Assembly: GCA_029055875.1 (NCBI GenBank)
Contig: JAIDCJ010000010.1
Location: forward strand, 62,001 to 126,000
DNA length: 64,000 nt
Direction: 5' to 3'
Source of the DNA: Clostridia bacterium
GTDB taxonomy: Bacteria; Bacillota; Clostridia; Christensenellales; Borkfalkiaceae
A program made the translations under genes and the position numbers. Below, one piece after another: positions 33,480 through 43,700 of this stretch. Within the stretch, counting starts at the first letter, position 1, and each line of letters opens with the position of its first letter. Below the pieces are notes generated by a model. That model had not been told where the DNA came from. It was given only the letters and a program-made list of their open reading frames with translations, and ran no database searches.

Positions 33480-35738
33480 ATGAAAAAACTCAAAGTTGCT
33501 TTGCTTGCGTGTATTGCCTGCATGGCGTTGGTTGGCTGTTTAGTCTTCACAGCGTGCGGCAATTCGACCACGTATGCAATCGAATGGAAGCTTGACGACA
33601 ACGTAACGGTTGCTGCCGAAGGCTACGACAAGCTTCCCGAAAAGGTGAAAGAAGGCGCTGAACTCGTCTTCACGGTAACGCCCGCGAACGGTTATGAAAT
33701 TCAATCCGTTTCGGGTGCAAAGAAGAAGAGCGACGGAACGTACACCGTTACGCCCACCAAAGATACCACGATCACCGTAAAAGTGAGAAAGGGTATTGAA
33801 AGCGTAACCGCTACGTTAAAGGACGAGACCAAGATTTATTACGCAGGTCAAACGATTGCGGATGACGATATTACCGTTAGCGTAAAGTATAAGACCAACG
33901 AAACCGAAACCATTACTTCCGGTTATAGTATCGAATACGAAACCGAAAACGCTGAAGCATTGACGATTGGCGACAAGGCGGTTACCGTAAGATACGGCAG
34001 TGTTTCCGATACGATTACTCTTCCCACGTATGAAGACGAAGAGGGCGTTGTTGCTAAAATTACGCTTGATTTGAACGGCGGTAAGCTTACGGACGAGGAG
34101 AAGGCTGTTTACGAAAGCAAGCCTCACTATGCAAGCGAAACGAAAGACAACAAAACGATTATCAGCTGGACTTTCAATGCTGTTCCCACGGAAGCAATCG
34201 CGCTTCCTTCGCCCATTTTACCCGTGGGTGAAATTGAATTCCCCTTCTTGAAATGGACGGGAACGGACGTAGAAGAGCATGCAGTGCCCGCTAAAACCGC
34301 CGTATGCGTAAGCGCAGTTGCGGCTTATGAAACGACGCTTGTCGAGCTCGCTTCCATTGAGCTTGTCACCGAGGAAGAAGGTGATGCAGTTGTTCCCTAT
34401 CTTGTAATGAAGGGTACGTTTAAGGCGGCGAATGAAGTTTATCTGTTCCTTTTTGAAGGTAACGTAGGAAAAATTGTAGAAGACAAGTTTGTATCCGCTC
34501 CTGCTACGTTCAAAGGAACTACCGTAACGAAGGCAACGGATTCCAACGAATTTGCATTAAAGTTCAATTTAACGGATCTTTCTAACGCGACCTTGCCCGA
34601 AGAAGACAACTATGTAAATAATAGTAAAGACAAGAATCATGTTACTTCTTTTGTGGGCATGTGGATGGATATCAAGCTCTGCACGACAATCGGAACGCAG
34701 ACCATCACGCAGGAAATCGACCTTAACAAATATGCAACCAATTTCATTGTAGGCAAAAGAAGCATAAGACTTCCGGCAGACGAAGATAAGATTTGTACGT
34801 ACAAATACGAAACTTGGTCTCCTAATAAGGGCGATAAAAACGAAGCTGACAACTCCATCTATGACGGCACCGAAACCCTTCTTAAAATTTCTTATGAAGT
34901 GGGAGATGCTGCCGACTTCTATCTTGGTACAATCACAGTTGAAGAAAGAGGCGGCAAGCCCTATTTGGTAATCCCCGGCGAGTGCGGACTCATTGCGAGC
35001 AAAGAGGCAGCCGAAGCAGCGCTTACTGATTATATTAAGGATATGCAAGAGTTGCAAGGAAGCTGGGCAGGTCAGACTATTACGCAGACCTTAAACGTAA
35101 ATGACGATTTGACCTTTGAAATTTTAATCGGTCTTGAAAACGTAACTTCAGACGGCAATTACGTTATGCACGTAAATGATGGAAAGAAGAATCCTACGAG
35201 CACTGATAACAACTTTAACCCTTCCGTTTACGATGCTACTCCGGTTCAAATAGGCTATTATACCTATACGCTTGGTAAATATGCTACTCCTTGGGGTTGG
35301 AGCTGGTTCGGTGTTAAAGTAGTTGATGAACGTTATGCACATGATAGATCCGTTATCCTTGAAGGCGACGTACCTTACTTCGTTTATATGGGCGATGCCG
35401 GCGAAAAAACTGCGGAAGAAATTAAAGAGATGTTAACGCAGTTTGACTTTGAAAATGAAAACGGCAACGCTAAAACCATTATCGATGAATCAAAGATTAT
35501 CATAACGGTTGAAGACGGTATTTTTACCGTTAAAGTGGACGTTTCCGAATTAGGCGCAGGCCAGTATTGGATCCATGCAGTTGGCTTGGTAGACGGCAAC
35601 GGCGACGTTGCGGGTGACGGAACCAAACCTTCCGTAACCGTAAACGGCAAGACCTACGGCTGCATAGACGATCAAAGAGACGGTTGGGTTGCTCACTTGT
35701 TGAAGGTTACAGGCGGCGAAACTCCCGACGCTGAATAA
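33480..35738 (+). CDS. Large surface lipoprotein with Ig-like domains (752 aa)
   Basis: The signal peptide ends in FTAC, with the lipid Cys near residue 25. A short repeat of the InlB/B type (WKLDDNVTVAAEGYDKLPEK, 30-100) comes first. An Ig-like domain with IYYAGQTIADDDITVSVKYK (110-180) resembles Ig-like domains of Firmicutes surface proteins. The rest has three related beta-rich modules whose ends share GSWAGQT/LQGSW and DQRDGW segments. A similar segment LQQYEGDWANY in the lipoprotein at 30338 suggests the two proteins share a module. Expected role: adhesion or glycan binding. AGGAG precedes ATG 33480. Confidence 0.7.
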   Translation: MKKLKVALLACIACMALVGCLVFTACGNSTTYAIEWKLDDNVTVAAEGYDKLPEKVKEGAELVFTVTPANGYEIQSVSGAKKKSDGTYTVTPTKDTTITVKVRKGIESVTATLKDETKIYYAGQTIADDDITVSVKYKTNETETITSGYSIEYETENAEALTIGDKAVTVRYGSVSDTITLPTYEDEEGVVAKITLDLNGGKLTDEEKAVYESKPHYASETKDNKTIISWTFNAVPTEAIALPSPILPVGEIEFPFLKWTGTDVEEHAVPAKTAVCVSAVAAYETTLVELASIELVTEEEGDAVVPYLVMKGTFKAANEVYLFLFEGNVGKIVEDKFVSAPATFKGTTVTKATDSNEFALKFNLTDLSNATLPEEDNYVNNSKDKNHVTSFVGMWMDIKLCTTIGTQTITQEIDLNKYATNFIVGKRSIRLPADEDKICTYKYETWSPNKGDKNEADNSIYDGTETLLKISYEVGDAADFYLGTITVEERGGKPYLVIPGECGLIASKEAAEAALTDYIKDMQELQGSWAGQTITQTLNVNDDLTFEILIGLENVTSDGNYVMHVNDGKKNPTSTDNNFNPSVYDATPVQIGYYTYTLGKYATPWGWSWFGVKVVDERYAHDRSVILEGDVPYFVYMGDAGEKTAEEIKEMLTQFDFENENGNAKTIIDESKIIITVEDGIFTVKVDVSELGAGQYWIHAVGLVDGNGDVAGDGTKPSVTVNGKTYGCIDDQRDGWVAHLLKVTGGETPDAE

Positions 35739-35761
35739 TTAGCAAACAACTTAATAAAGTT

Positions 35762-35797
35762 AAAAGAAAAGCTTTCCGTTCGGAAAGCTTTTCTTTT
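35762..35797 (+). terminator. Strong terminator
   Basis: A 17-bp perfect stem (35762-35778 / 35781-35797) with a TT loop, flanked by A and T runs, so it works in both directions. Confidence 0.85.
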
Positions 35798-35824
35798 AAC
35801 AACTATCATAGCGGTAAAAATAAC

Positions 35825-35860
35825 AAAATAAGAGGCGGACAAAAGTCTGCCTCTTATTTT
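35825..35860 (-). terminator. Terminator of tRNA-Ser (bidirectional)
   Basis: AAAATAAGAGGCGGAC pairs with GTCTGCCTCTTATTTT (one wobble) around AAAA. It starts at the 3' end of tRNA-Ser. Confidence 0.8.
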
Positions 35861-35950
35861 GGCGCAGAAGACGAGATTTGAACTCGTGCCACCTTTAACA
35901 GTGCTACTCCCTTAGCAGGGGAGCCCCTTGAGCCACTTGGGTACTTCTGC
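35860..35950 (-). tRNA. tRNA-Ser (GCT)
   Basis: A 91-nt class II tRNA starting GCAGAAGTACCCAAGTGGCT, with anticodon GCT in CCTGCTAAGGG, a long variable arm, T-arm GAGTTCAAATCTC and encoded CCA. Confidence 0.95.
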
Positions 35951-35966
35951 ATTTCAGCTCTAAATT

Positions 35967-35995
35967 ACTATACCATAAATTATTCCGATTGTCAA
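35967..35995 (-). promoter_or_regulatory. Promoter of tRNA-Ser
   Basis: Minus strand TTGACA (35990-35995), 17 nt, TATAGT (35967-35972). Confidence 0.8.
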
Positions 35996-36046
35996 AGTAT
36001 ATTTCCAAAGAAAACGCGAATTTTCAGAAAAAACTTTTTCAAAGTA

Positions 36047-36075
36047 TTGCGGTTTGTCCGTTTTCATGTTAAAAT
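36047..36075 (+). promoter_or_regulatory. ppa promoter, apparently leaderless
   Basis: TTGCGG (36047-36052), 17 nt, TAAAAT (36070-36075). Only 6 nt separate the -10 box from ATG 36082. Confidence 0.55.
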
Positions 36076-36081
36076 ATAACT

Positions 36082-36615
36082 ATGAATATTTGGCATGATA
36101 TCGATCCCAAGCGCATTAACCCGAACGATTTCGAGGTACTCATTGAAATCCCGCGCGGGTGCAAAGCGAAATACGAGCTCGATAAAGAAACGGGACTCTT
36201 AAAATTAGACCGCGTTCTCTACACGTCCACCGTGTATCCCGCAAACTACGGGTTCATTCCCCGCACGCTTGCCGACGACGGCGACCCCTTGGACGTGCTC
36301 GTGTTATGCAACGAAATGATCTATCCCATGACGCTTATCCGCTGCTATCCTATCGGCGTCATTAAAATGATTGACGGCGGTGCTTCCGACGAGAAGATTA
36401 TTGCCATTCCCGTGAAGGATCCCAACTATAACGAGTATTACGATATTCACGAGCTGCCCCAGCACGTGTTCAGCGAAATGATGCACTTCTTCGAGGTTTA
36501 TAAATCGCTCGAACACATGACGACTGCCGTAAAGGAAATTGCCCACCGCGACGAGGCGGTAGAAACGATCCGCAAGGCCATTCTCCTTTATAACGAACAG
36601 ATTGCAAAATCTTAA
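36082..36615 (+). CDS. ppa: Inorganic pyrophosphatase, family I
   Basis: Hydrolyses pyrophosphate to phosphate in the cytosol and so drives biosynthetic reactions. At 177 residues it has the normal family I length. Visible signatures: EIPRGCKAKYELDKETG near the N-terminus, the metal-binding signature DDGDPLDVLVL (about 65-75, Asp residues bind Mg), and DPNYNEYYDIHELP with the later KSLE segment. Single gene with its own promoter and terminator. Confidence 0.95.
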   Translation: MNIWHDIDPKRINPNDFEVLIEIPRGCKAKYELDKETGLLKLDRVLYTSTVYPANYGFIPRTLADDGDPLDVLVLCNEMIYPMTLIRCYPIGVIKMIDGGASDEKIIAIPVKDPNYNEYYDIHELPQHVFSEMMHFFEVYKSLEHMTTAVKEIAHRDEAVETIRKAILLYNEQIAKS

Positions 36616-36631
36616 TTTGTAACAATAGAAA

Positions 36632-36659
36632 ACCGCCCGACGCGTTCGCGTCGGGCGGT
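36632..36659 (+). terminator. ppa terminator (bidirectional)
   Basis: A perfect 13-bp stem ACCGCCCGACGCG / CGCGTCGGGCGGT with a TT loop, followed by ATTTCGTTT; on the minus strand TTCTATTG follows. Confidence 0.7.
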
Positions 36660-36666
36660 ATTTCGT

Positions 36667-37641
36667 TTAATCGTTAATGGTAGCGTTTTTGAGCTTATAA
36701 TCTAAGAAGCCGAACCCGCTGAGGACGGGCACGCTCATTTCCACGAGCAGGTTGCGGTAGGTATTTTCGCCCTTGTCCTGTTTCGCCGCATAGACGAGCT
36801 TTTGCGGCTGTCCCGCATTTTTGCCGCTGTACGAAAGCGTCACACCGTAAACCTTTAAGGGCTCTTTTTCCGTGAACGTCTGTTCTTTTCCGTTCAGCGT
36901 GAAGGGGCTCGTGTACGCGAGCGCCGTAGGCGACGAGGTCGTGACGTTCGTTTCCTTGAGCGTGAGCGGGTTGATGGTTTTCATGGAAACCGCGCTGTCC
37001 ATGCTCACCCCCCGAAGCACGAAGAGGAGCTGTTCGTTATCGAAGAAGATATCCTTGCTCTTCACGGAAATCGTCTTTTCTTCCGTCTTTACTTCGGGCA
37101 GCGTCTGTGCGTATTTGATTGCCGCCTTGGAAAGATCGCTCGTATATTCCACCGTGTAGGTGTATTCGTACGTCTCGTACGCCTCGTCCATCGTTTCGGG
37201 CTTGAGCGTAAGCGGCGAAGTGGAGTGCACCGTCTTTTCACTTCTCACGGGTTGCAGACGGGAAGAGAGCGTCATAAAATACACGTCGGAAACGATGCTG
37301 TCGGTGAAGGTTTCCGTCGCTTCGCCCACGGTATAGGTGACGGGAATGGAGAGCTCGGAATGCAAATGATAGCCCTGAATTTTCGATTCGTCCGAAAGGG
37401 TGATTTGCTCGACGCTGAGTTCGGTTTTATAACTGCCCGTGCCGTAGTCGAGCGTTTTTACCGTTTCGTCCGCGGGCTTGAAGGTCACCTCGTATTCGAG
37501 CTGTTCGCTCTTTCCGCTGACGCTGCTGCCGTCGCCCGATTTATACCAATACGCGCCGAGCGAAAGCTCGGTAGAGCCGCACGCGCAGAGGAGCAGGGTA
37601 AGCGGCAGAAGGACTGCCAATGCCGCAACAGATTTTTTCAT
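36667..37641 (-). CDS. Lipoprotein of unknown function (324 aa)
   Basis: A signal peptide with lipobox LCAC (Cys near residue 21) is followed by about 300 beta-rich residues with many Thr and Ser. No family recognised. The repeated pattern of paired strands (for example YEYTYTVEYTSDLSKAAIKY) suggests a beta-sandwich. It is convergent with ppa and divergent from addB, alone in its transcript. Its base composition matches its neighbours, so it is not obviously acquired. Confidence 0.6.
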   Translation of the reverse strand: MKKSVAALAVLLPLTLLLCACGSTELSLGAYWYKSGDGSSVSGKSEQLEYEVTFKPADETVKTLDYGTGSYKTELSVEQITLSDESKIQGYHLHSELSIPVTYTVGEATETFTDSIVSDVYFMTLSSRLQPVRSEKTVHSTSPLTLKPETMDEAYETYEYTYTVEYTSDLSKAAIKYAQTLPEVKTEEKTISVKSKDIFFDNEQLLFVLRGVSMDSAVSMKTINPLTLKETNVTTSSPTALAYTSPFTLNGKEQTFTEKEPLKVYGVTLSYSGKNAGQPQKLVYAAKQDKGENTYRNLLVEMSVPVLSGFGFLDYKLKNATIND

Positions 37642-37754
37642 GTACTAAAGTTCTCCGTTTTTGAAGTCGGCTCTATTATATCATATTTTTCCTGCTTTGT
37701 AAAAATAAATTTGTGTAAACGGATTGAAATTTTTAGGAAAACCTGCGCCGTTTA

Positions 37755-37763
37755 TGATATAAT
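37755..37763 (+). promoter_or_regulatory. addBA promoter (extended -10), apparently leaderless
   Basis: TGA TATAAT, with 9 nt between the -10 box and ATG 37773 and no good -35 box. Confidence 0.55.
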
Positions 37764-37772
37764 ATAGCCGAT

Positions 37773-40700
37773 ATGACGGAAATCATTTATGCGCCCACGC
37801 TCGACGACGCACTCACCGCGCTGAAAAACAAGGCTGCGGAGCGGGAAGAGCGGCAGGAGAAAAACTTCATATTCTGCGAGGACAGGCTCACTCTGCTTGC
37901 GGAGCGTGCCGTTTTGGAGCGCACGGGCGGAACCTTCCACACGGAGGTTTCCACCTTTTCGCGCTTTCTTTCGTCCACGCGGCGCACGGTTTCCAAACAG
38001 GGCTCGGTGATGGCGCTCTCGCAAATTCTCGAAGAGAGCGAGGGGCTTACCTGTTTCAAGAAAGGCTCGGCGCAGGCGGTGTACGAAACGATTGCGCAGC
38101 TTTCCGCTTCCCGCGTAGACGCGGATATGCTCAGAGAAAGCGCACTTGCCGCAGACGGCCTTCTTCGGTTAAAGCTGAACGACCTTGCCCTGTTGCTTGA
38201 AAAATACAACGCCTATTTAAGCGAGCGGGAGCTTCTCGACGAGAACGGCTATCTCGCACTTCTGCCCGAGGAAATCGCTTCGGGCGGGCTTAGAGATAAG
38301 AACGTGTTTTTCTTCGCGTTCCCGTCCTTTACCGCGCAGGCGCGGGAGGGGATCCGCGCGGCAATCGAGCACGCGAAGAGCGTGACGGGCATTTTCATTG
38401 CGGGGAGCGAGGAGCTTTACACCAACGAGGCGGCGCGGGAGTTTCGCAAAATCTGCGAGGAATACGAAAAGCCGGTTATCTCGTCAACTCCCTGTTCGCT
38501 TAGTGCGGACGCGCTTGTGTTGCGCGACGGCTTATTCTCGCCCGACCGCCTGCGGGGCAAACCGCATAAGACGGAAAAAATCCGCGTATTTACGGCGGAG
38601 GACGAGGCGCAGGAGATGGACGCCGTGTGTGCGCTCATCAAGGCGTATATTTTCAAAGGACTGCGCTACCGCGATATGGCGGTGCTCGTGGAGGGGAGCG
38701 GCAGCTTTGCCGCCCTCGAAAAGGCGTTCCACGCCTACAAGATTCCTTTCTTTTCCGATAGAACGCGCGCGTTCTCGTCCCATCCGTTCTGCGCGTTCGT
38801 GCTCTCCGCCTTGGAAGCGGCGTCAAGCGGGGGACTGCCCGACTGCATCGACGCAGTTGCCTCGTCCGCATATTTCGGCAAGGGGGATAACTACCGCAAC
38901 TATCTTCTGAAATTCGGGGGATACCGCGGCGCGTATAAAAAGGAAATCAAAGAGGGGGAAGCGGTCAAGGACTACGACCGCGAAGAGCTTCTTGTATGCC
39001 GCGAGAAAATGCTTGGCATTCTTTCGCTTCTGCCCGCAAAGGGAAAGGGGAGTGCGTACACGGCGGCCGTGCGCGCGCTCTACACGCTCGCGGGCAGCGA
39101 AGAAGTCACCGCGCGCTTGCAGGAATACTTCACGGGCGCGGAGCGGGAATTCCTCGATATTTCTCCTTTGGAGGGCGTGCTCTTTGAAATAGAAGAGCTT
39201 GCGGGCGCGCAGACCTTTACGGCGCGGGAATTTTTAACGCTTTTGGAAAACGGACTTTCCGCGCTCGAAATTTCCATGATTCCGCAGTTTGCCGACGCGG
39301 TATTCGTGGGCGACGTGACGGAGAGCAAGCTCACGCGCGCAAAGGTGCTCTTTTGCACGGGGCTTACCGACGCATTGCCCCGCGCTTCTTCGGATACCGC
39401 TGTGATTACGGACGGCGACATTAAAAAGCTGTCCGAGCTTTCCGTTACCATAGAGCCCGCCATTGCAATCGTCAACGCGCGCGCAAGGGAGAGCTTTGCG
39501 CTCAACCTCTGCGCCTTTGAAAACGCGCTCTATCTCTCCCGCCCCCTGCGCTCGGGCGATGCGGAGACTTCGGCGAGCGAAGTGCTATCTTACGTCAACA
39601 AACTGTTCGAGCTCCTGCCTATGCCCGAGCTGTTCCCCTATAACTGCTCGGAAGAGGTGCCCGCTTTCTTGCAGCTTTACGCCCTGAAAGAAGATTTTGA
39701 AGAGGGCAGGGAATACGACAAACGCAGGTTCTCTGCGCTGCTTGCACTCATGCAGGAGAAGGGCGAGGGGGAACTGCCCGTAAGCGCCGAAAAGAAAAAC
39801 GTACCCGCGGCGGCGGAGCTGTACTTCGCGCGGGATATTTCGCCCACCCTTTTGGAGAGCTATTTCGCCTGCCCCTATTCGGGGTTCATGATGCGCGGGC
39901 TCAGGCTGAGGGAGCGCGAGGAGCGGAGCGTACTCGACACGGATACGGGCACCTTCGTGCACGCCGTGCTTGAAAAAACAGCGGTAAAATTCAACGAATT
40001 CGAGAGCGAAGATCAATGCCGCACCTATGCCGCTTCTCTTGCCTTAGAGCTGCTTTCCGCGCCGCGCTTTGCGCTCCTTAGCGACACCAAGGCGGGCGTC
40101 TATACGGGCGAGCGGTTAGTGCGGGAGAGCGCAGAGGTTGCGCTTGCGGCGTACCGCCAGCTGGTCGGCTCTTCCTTCCGCGTGGCAAAGACGGAGGGCA
40201 CGGTGAGCATTCCCGAGCTATCCATTCGCGGCACGGCGGACAGAATTGACGAGGCGGACGGATATATCCGCGTCATCGATTACAAGACGGGCGAAATCGA
40301 CGATAAGGCGGTTTCCTACTATACGGGCAGGAAGCTGCAATTACAGTTATATCTTCTTGCGGCCTCGCGGGAAGGGAAAGCGGCAGGCGGATTCTACTTC
40401 CCCGCACGCGACGATTTTTCCAAGCCCGACGAAGAGAAGTTCCGCATGAAGGGCTTTTTCTCCAAGGACGAAAGGGTGCTTTCGCTCATGGACAAAGTGC
40501 GCCTGGATGGCGAAAAGAGCCGTTTCTTTGAGGGCGGCGGCCGAACCGAAAAGGGCATGGAAGGCGAGGACTTTTCTCATTTCCTAAATTACGCGTTGCT
40601 CGTTTCCGAAAAGGCGGAGCGGGAAATGCGCGCGGGCAATATCACCCCCTCGCCTTACGAGGGCGCGTGCTCCTACTGTAAATGCAAGGGCATGTGCGCG

Positions 40701-40787
40701 TTCTCGGGCACGCCCCGCAAAGAGGGGAAAGTCAGCCCGCAGACCGTTGTGAAAATCGTGCGCCGCGAAAGGGGGGAGGAAGTATGA
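37773..40787 (+). CDS. addB: ATP-dependent nuclease subunit AddB
   Basis: AddB pairs with AddA to resect double-strand ends and load RecA. The 1004-residue protein has a degenerate helicase half and a C-terminal RecB-type nuclease domain with IRVIDYKTGEIDD (near 830) and KLQLQLYLLAA. Iron-sulfur cysteines typical of AddB are present: one in YFACPYSGFMMRGL (near 698) and three in CSYCKCKGMC near the C-terminus. The N-terminus lacks a clear Walker A, which fits divergent Clostridia AddB proteins. Its stop codon overlaps the addA start (ATGA), so the two subunits are translationally coupled. Confidence 0.9.
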   Translation: MTEIIYAPTLDDALTALKNKAAEREERQEKNFIFCEDRLTLLAERAVLERTGGTFHTEVSTFSRFLSSTRRTVSKQGSVMALSQILEESEGLTCFKKGSAQAVYETIAQLSASRVDADMLRESALAADGLLRLKLNDLALLLEKYNAYLSERELLDENGYLALLPEEIASGGLRDKNVFFFAFPSFTAQAREGIRAAIEHAKSVTGIFIAGSEELYTNEAAREFRKICEEYEKPVISSTPCSLSADALVLRDGLFSPDRLRGKPHKTEKIRVFTAEDEAQEMDAVCALIKAYIFKGLRYRDMAVLVEGSGSFAALEKAFHAYKIPFFSDRTRAFSSHPFCAFVLSALEAASSGGLPDCIDAVASSAYFGKGDNYRNYLLKFGGYRGAYKKEIKEGEAVKDYDREELLVCREKMLGILSLLPAKGKGSAYTAAVRALYTLAGSEEVTARLQEYFTGAEREFLDISPLEGVLFEIEELAGAQTFTAREFLTLLENGLSALEISMIPQFADAVFVGDVTESKLTRAKVLFCTGLTDALPRASSDTAVITDGDIKKLSELSVTIEPAIAIVNARARESFALNLCAFENALYLSRPLRSGDAETSASEVLSYVNKLFELLPMPELFPYNCSEEVPAFLQLYALKEDFEEGREYDKRRFSALLALMQEKGEGELPVSAEKKNVPAAAELYFARDISPTLLESYFACPYSGFMMRGLRLREREERSVLDTDTGTFVHAVLEKTAVKFNEFESEDQCRTYAASLALELLSAPRFALLSDTKAGVYTGERLVRESAEVALAAYRQLVGSSFRVAKTEGTVSIPELSIRGTADRIDEADGYIRVIDYKTGEIDDKAVSYYTGRKLQLQLYLLAASREGKAAGGFYFPARDDFSKPDEEKFRMKGFFSKDERVLSLMDKVRLDGEKSRFFEGGGRTEKGMEGEDFSHFLNYALLVSEKAEREMRAGNITPSPYEGACSYCKCKGMCAFSGTPRKEGKVSPQTVVKIVRRERGEEV

Positions 40788-43700
40788 GCATCGAACTCAA
40801 ACCCGAACAAAAAGCCGCGGTCGAGCGTGAAGGCAGAGTTATCGTTTCCGCTTCCGCAGGGAGCGGCAAGACCTTCGTCATGATCGAGCGGCTGGTACAG
40901 CGCATTCTCTCGGGCACGGATATTCGCAGCGTCTTGTGCGTTACCTTCACCAATAAGGCTGCCGCACAGATGCGCGAGAAGCTCCGCACCGCACTATTAA
41001 ATGAAATCACCCGCCGCGAAGGGAAGGACTGCGCGCATTTGAAGGCGCAGTTAAACGCCCTGCCGCTTGCGGATATCAGCACTATTCACGCGTTCTGCGC
41101 ACGGCTTATCCGCACCTATTTCTATTCTTTGGATATCGATCCGTCCTTCCGCATTATTTCGCCCGACGACGCAGAGGGCAAGACGCTTTCGGCGCGCGCG
41201 ATAAACGAAACGTTCGATAACGCCTACGAGCGCGGCGGGGAAGATTTTTCCCGCCTGCTTGCGGTGTACTTCCGCAAGAAGAAGGATGCACGGCTTCGGG
41301 GTATCGTGCTCGATTTGCTCGGCTCCGTGCGCGGCAATCCCGACTACCGCACCGTGTTAGGGCAGGTCGGCAAAGAGGGCTTGTTTGAAAAAGCGTGTAT
41401 AACGCTCTTTGAAGGCTACCGCGAGCGCGCGCAGTTCCTGTTAGAGGAAATCGACGAGCGGGGCGCGTTCTTTGCGGAAAAGAATTCTAAAGCGCTCGAA
41501 GTCTGCCGCGATATCGTTGCGGCGTGCGAGCGGCTTCTCGGCGCGAAAAATTTATTTGAAATGACTGCGCTTGCCGCAGAGCCGCCCGCCATACACAGAA
41601 TGCCGTCAACGACGAAAGCGGCGGGGGAAGAGCTTGCCAATCTCAAATTCTTATCGGGCGCGTCCAAGGCGGTGAAGGCACTCTATTTAGAGCTCAAAGA
41701 ATACGAGAGCGAGGAACAAGAAAGGCTCCGCTATGAGGACGGACAAAACCGCGCCGCCGCGCTCGCCGCGCTCGCGCTCGAATACGACGAAATTTACACC
41801 CGCTTGAAGCGGGAAGCGAACGTTTTGGACTACGACGATTTGGAGCAGTTCGCACTTCAGATTTTAAGCAACGAAGAAACGCGGAAAGAGATTTCCGAAA
41901 AGTATAAGCTTGTGTTCGTGGACGAATATCAGGACGTCAACCCCGTGCAGGAGCGCATTCTCTTTGCGGTAGCGGACAGCGAGGTCTTTCTCGTCGGCGA
42001 CGAGAAACAGGCAATCTACGGCTTCCGCGGCAGCCGCTCCGCCTACTTTAAGAAGAAACGCGAAGAGCTTGAAAATTCGCTCTCGCTTACCTATAATTTC
42101 CGCTCGGCCCCTGCCATTTTGGACGCGGTGAACCGCGTGTTTATTCCCGTGTTCGAGTCCTACACGCCCATGCAAAGCGGCGGTCGGTACGAGGCTCACG
42201 CGGGCAGCGTGCACTTCCATTGGGCGCGCGAAGAGGAAGAAGAGGAAACAGAGCGCGGAATCTATTCGGTGCTCACAGGCAGCCGCGTGGTGACGGACGT
42301 GCTTGCCGAACAGATTGCCGACCTCATTATTTCGGAATACGGCACGGGTTGGTACGACGTAGACGAAGGGAAAGAGCGCAGCGTCACCTACGGCGATATC
42401 GCGGTGCTTACGCGCAAGAACGACGGCATCGCGGAGCGAATCGTGCGGGCTCTTTCAGACCGCGGGATTCCCGTCACCACGTCCTCGCGCGTGAATATCT
42501 GCGAATGCTTCGAGGTGCGGCTCCTCATCGACTGGCTTTCCCTGCTCGATAATGCCGAACAGGATTTGCCGTATGCTTCGGCGCTGCTTTCGCGAATCGG
42601 TTCGTTTACGGAAGAGGAGCTTGCGAAAATCCGTCTGCGGTTTCCCTCGCCCTTCACGTTCCGCGCGGCGTGCAGAGAGTACGAACGGAAAATGGCGGAC
42701 GCTATCGCAAAAAAGCTCAAAGCGTTTACGGAAAAACTGGGCGGGCTTCGCATGAAGGCGCAAATGCGCACGGCGGCGGAGGTGCTCGGCGACTTGCTTG
42801 CAGAAGGCTTAGAAGCTCAGATTGCATCTCTGCCCGGCGGGCGGGCACGGCTCGCGCGGGTGCGCAGGTTCCTGAGTGAAGCGGAGAACGCGGGAAGCGT
42901 ACACGAATTTTTATCGCGGCTCAAAGCGTCTTCGTTCCGCGTGGACTTTTCGGAGAGCGGGGGTGACGAGGCGGTGAAGGTGCTCACCATGCACGCCTCC
43001 AAGGGGCTCGAATACCCCGTCGTCATTCTCGCGGGGCTGGACGGCGCGTTCCACGAAGACCACGACGAAGTGCTCTGGACGGACGAATTCCACGCCGCGC
43101 CGCGAAGCTACGACGAGGCGAGCAAGCATATCTATGAAACGGTGCTTCGCCGCGCCGCAAAGCGCAAACAAAACGAAGAGAGCATTAAGGACGAGAGCAA
43201 TCTTTTGTACGTTGCCATGACGCGCGCCAAGTACCGTATGCACCTCGTGTTCGAGGGCGTCGAGCGTGCGCTTTCCCCCCGATATGCAAAATGCTTTGCC
43301 GACTTTTTCGACTTTGCCGCTCTGTCCGATTATTTCACGGAAGAGTTCGCGCAAGAGCTTCCGCCCATTCCGAGAAAGACGCTTGCCGACGGAGCGGACG
43401 AGGGTATGCTCAAAAAGCTCCGCGCCGTTTACGCACAGCCCTACGAGTTCGCGGAGAGCACCCTTCTGCCCGTGAAGAGCTCGGCAACCGCGCTCATGAA
43501 GAGCATGGAAAAAACGCCGTATACGGGCGGCGGGGCAAAGGGCTTTGCGGCAGATACGGGTATCGCGTACCACGCGTTTTTGGAAAACGTCGATTTTGGC
43601 GCGGACGCGGGTGAAGAGCTCAAGCGCATGAAAGAAAAGGGGCTGCTCGGCGAGGAGCTGCTTGCACTTCTCGATGAAACCAAGCTCAAAGAGATTTTGG

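Noticed and set aside
42911-43573. 220-codon minus-strand frame inside addA
   Set aside because: Antisense to the conserved helicase motifs of AddA.
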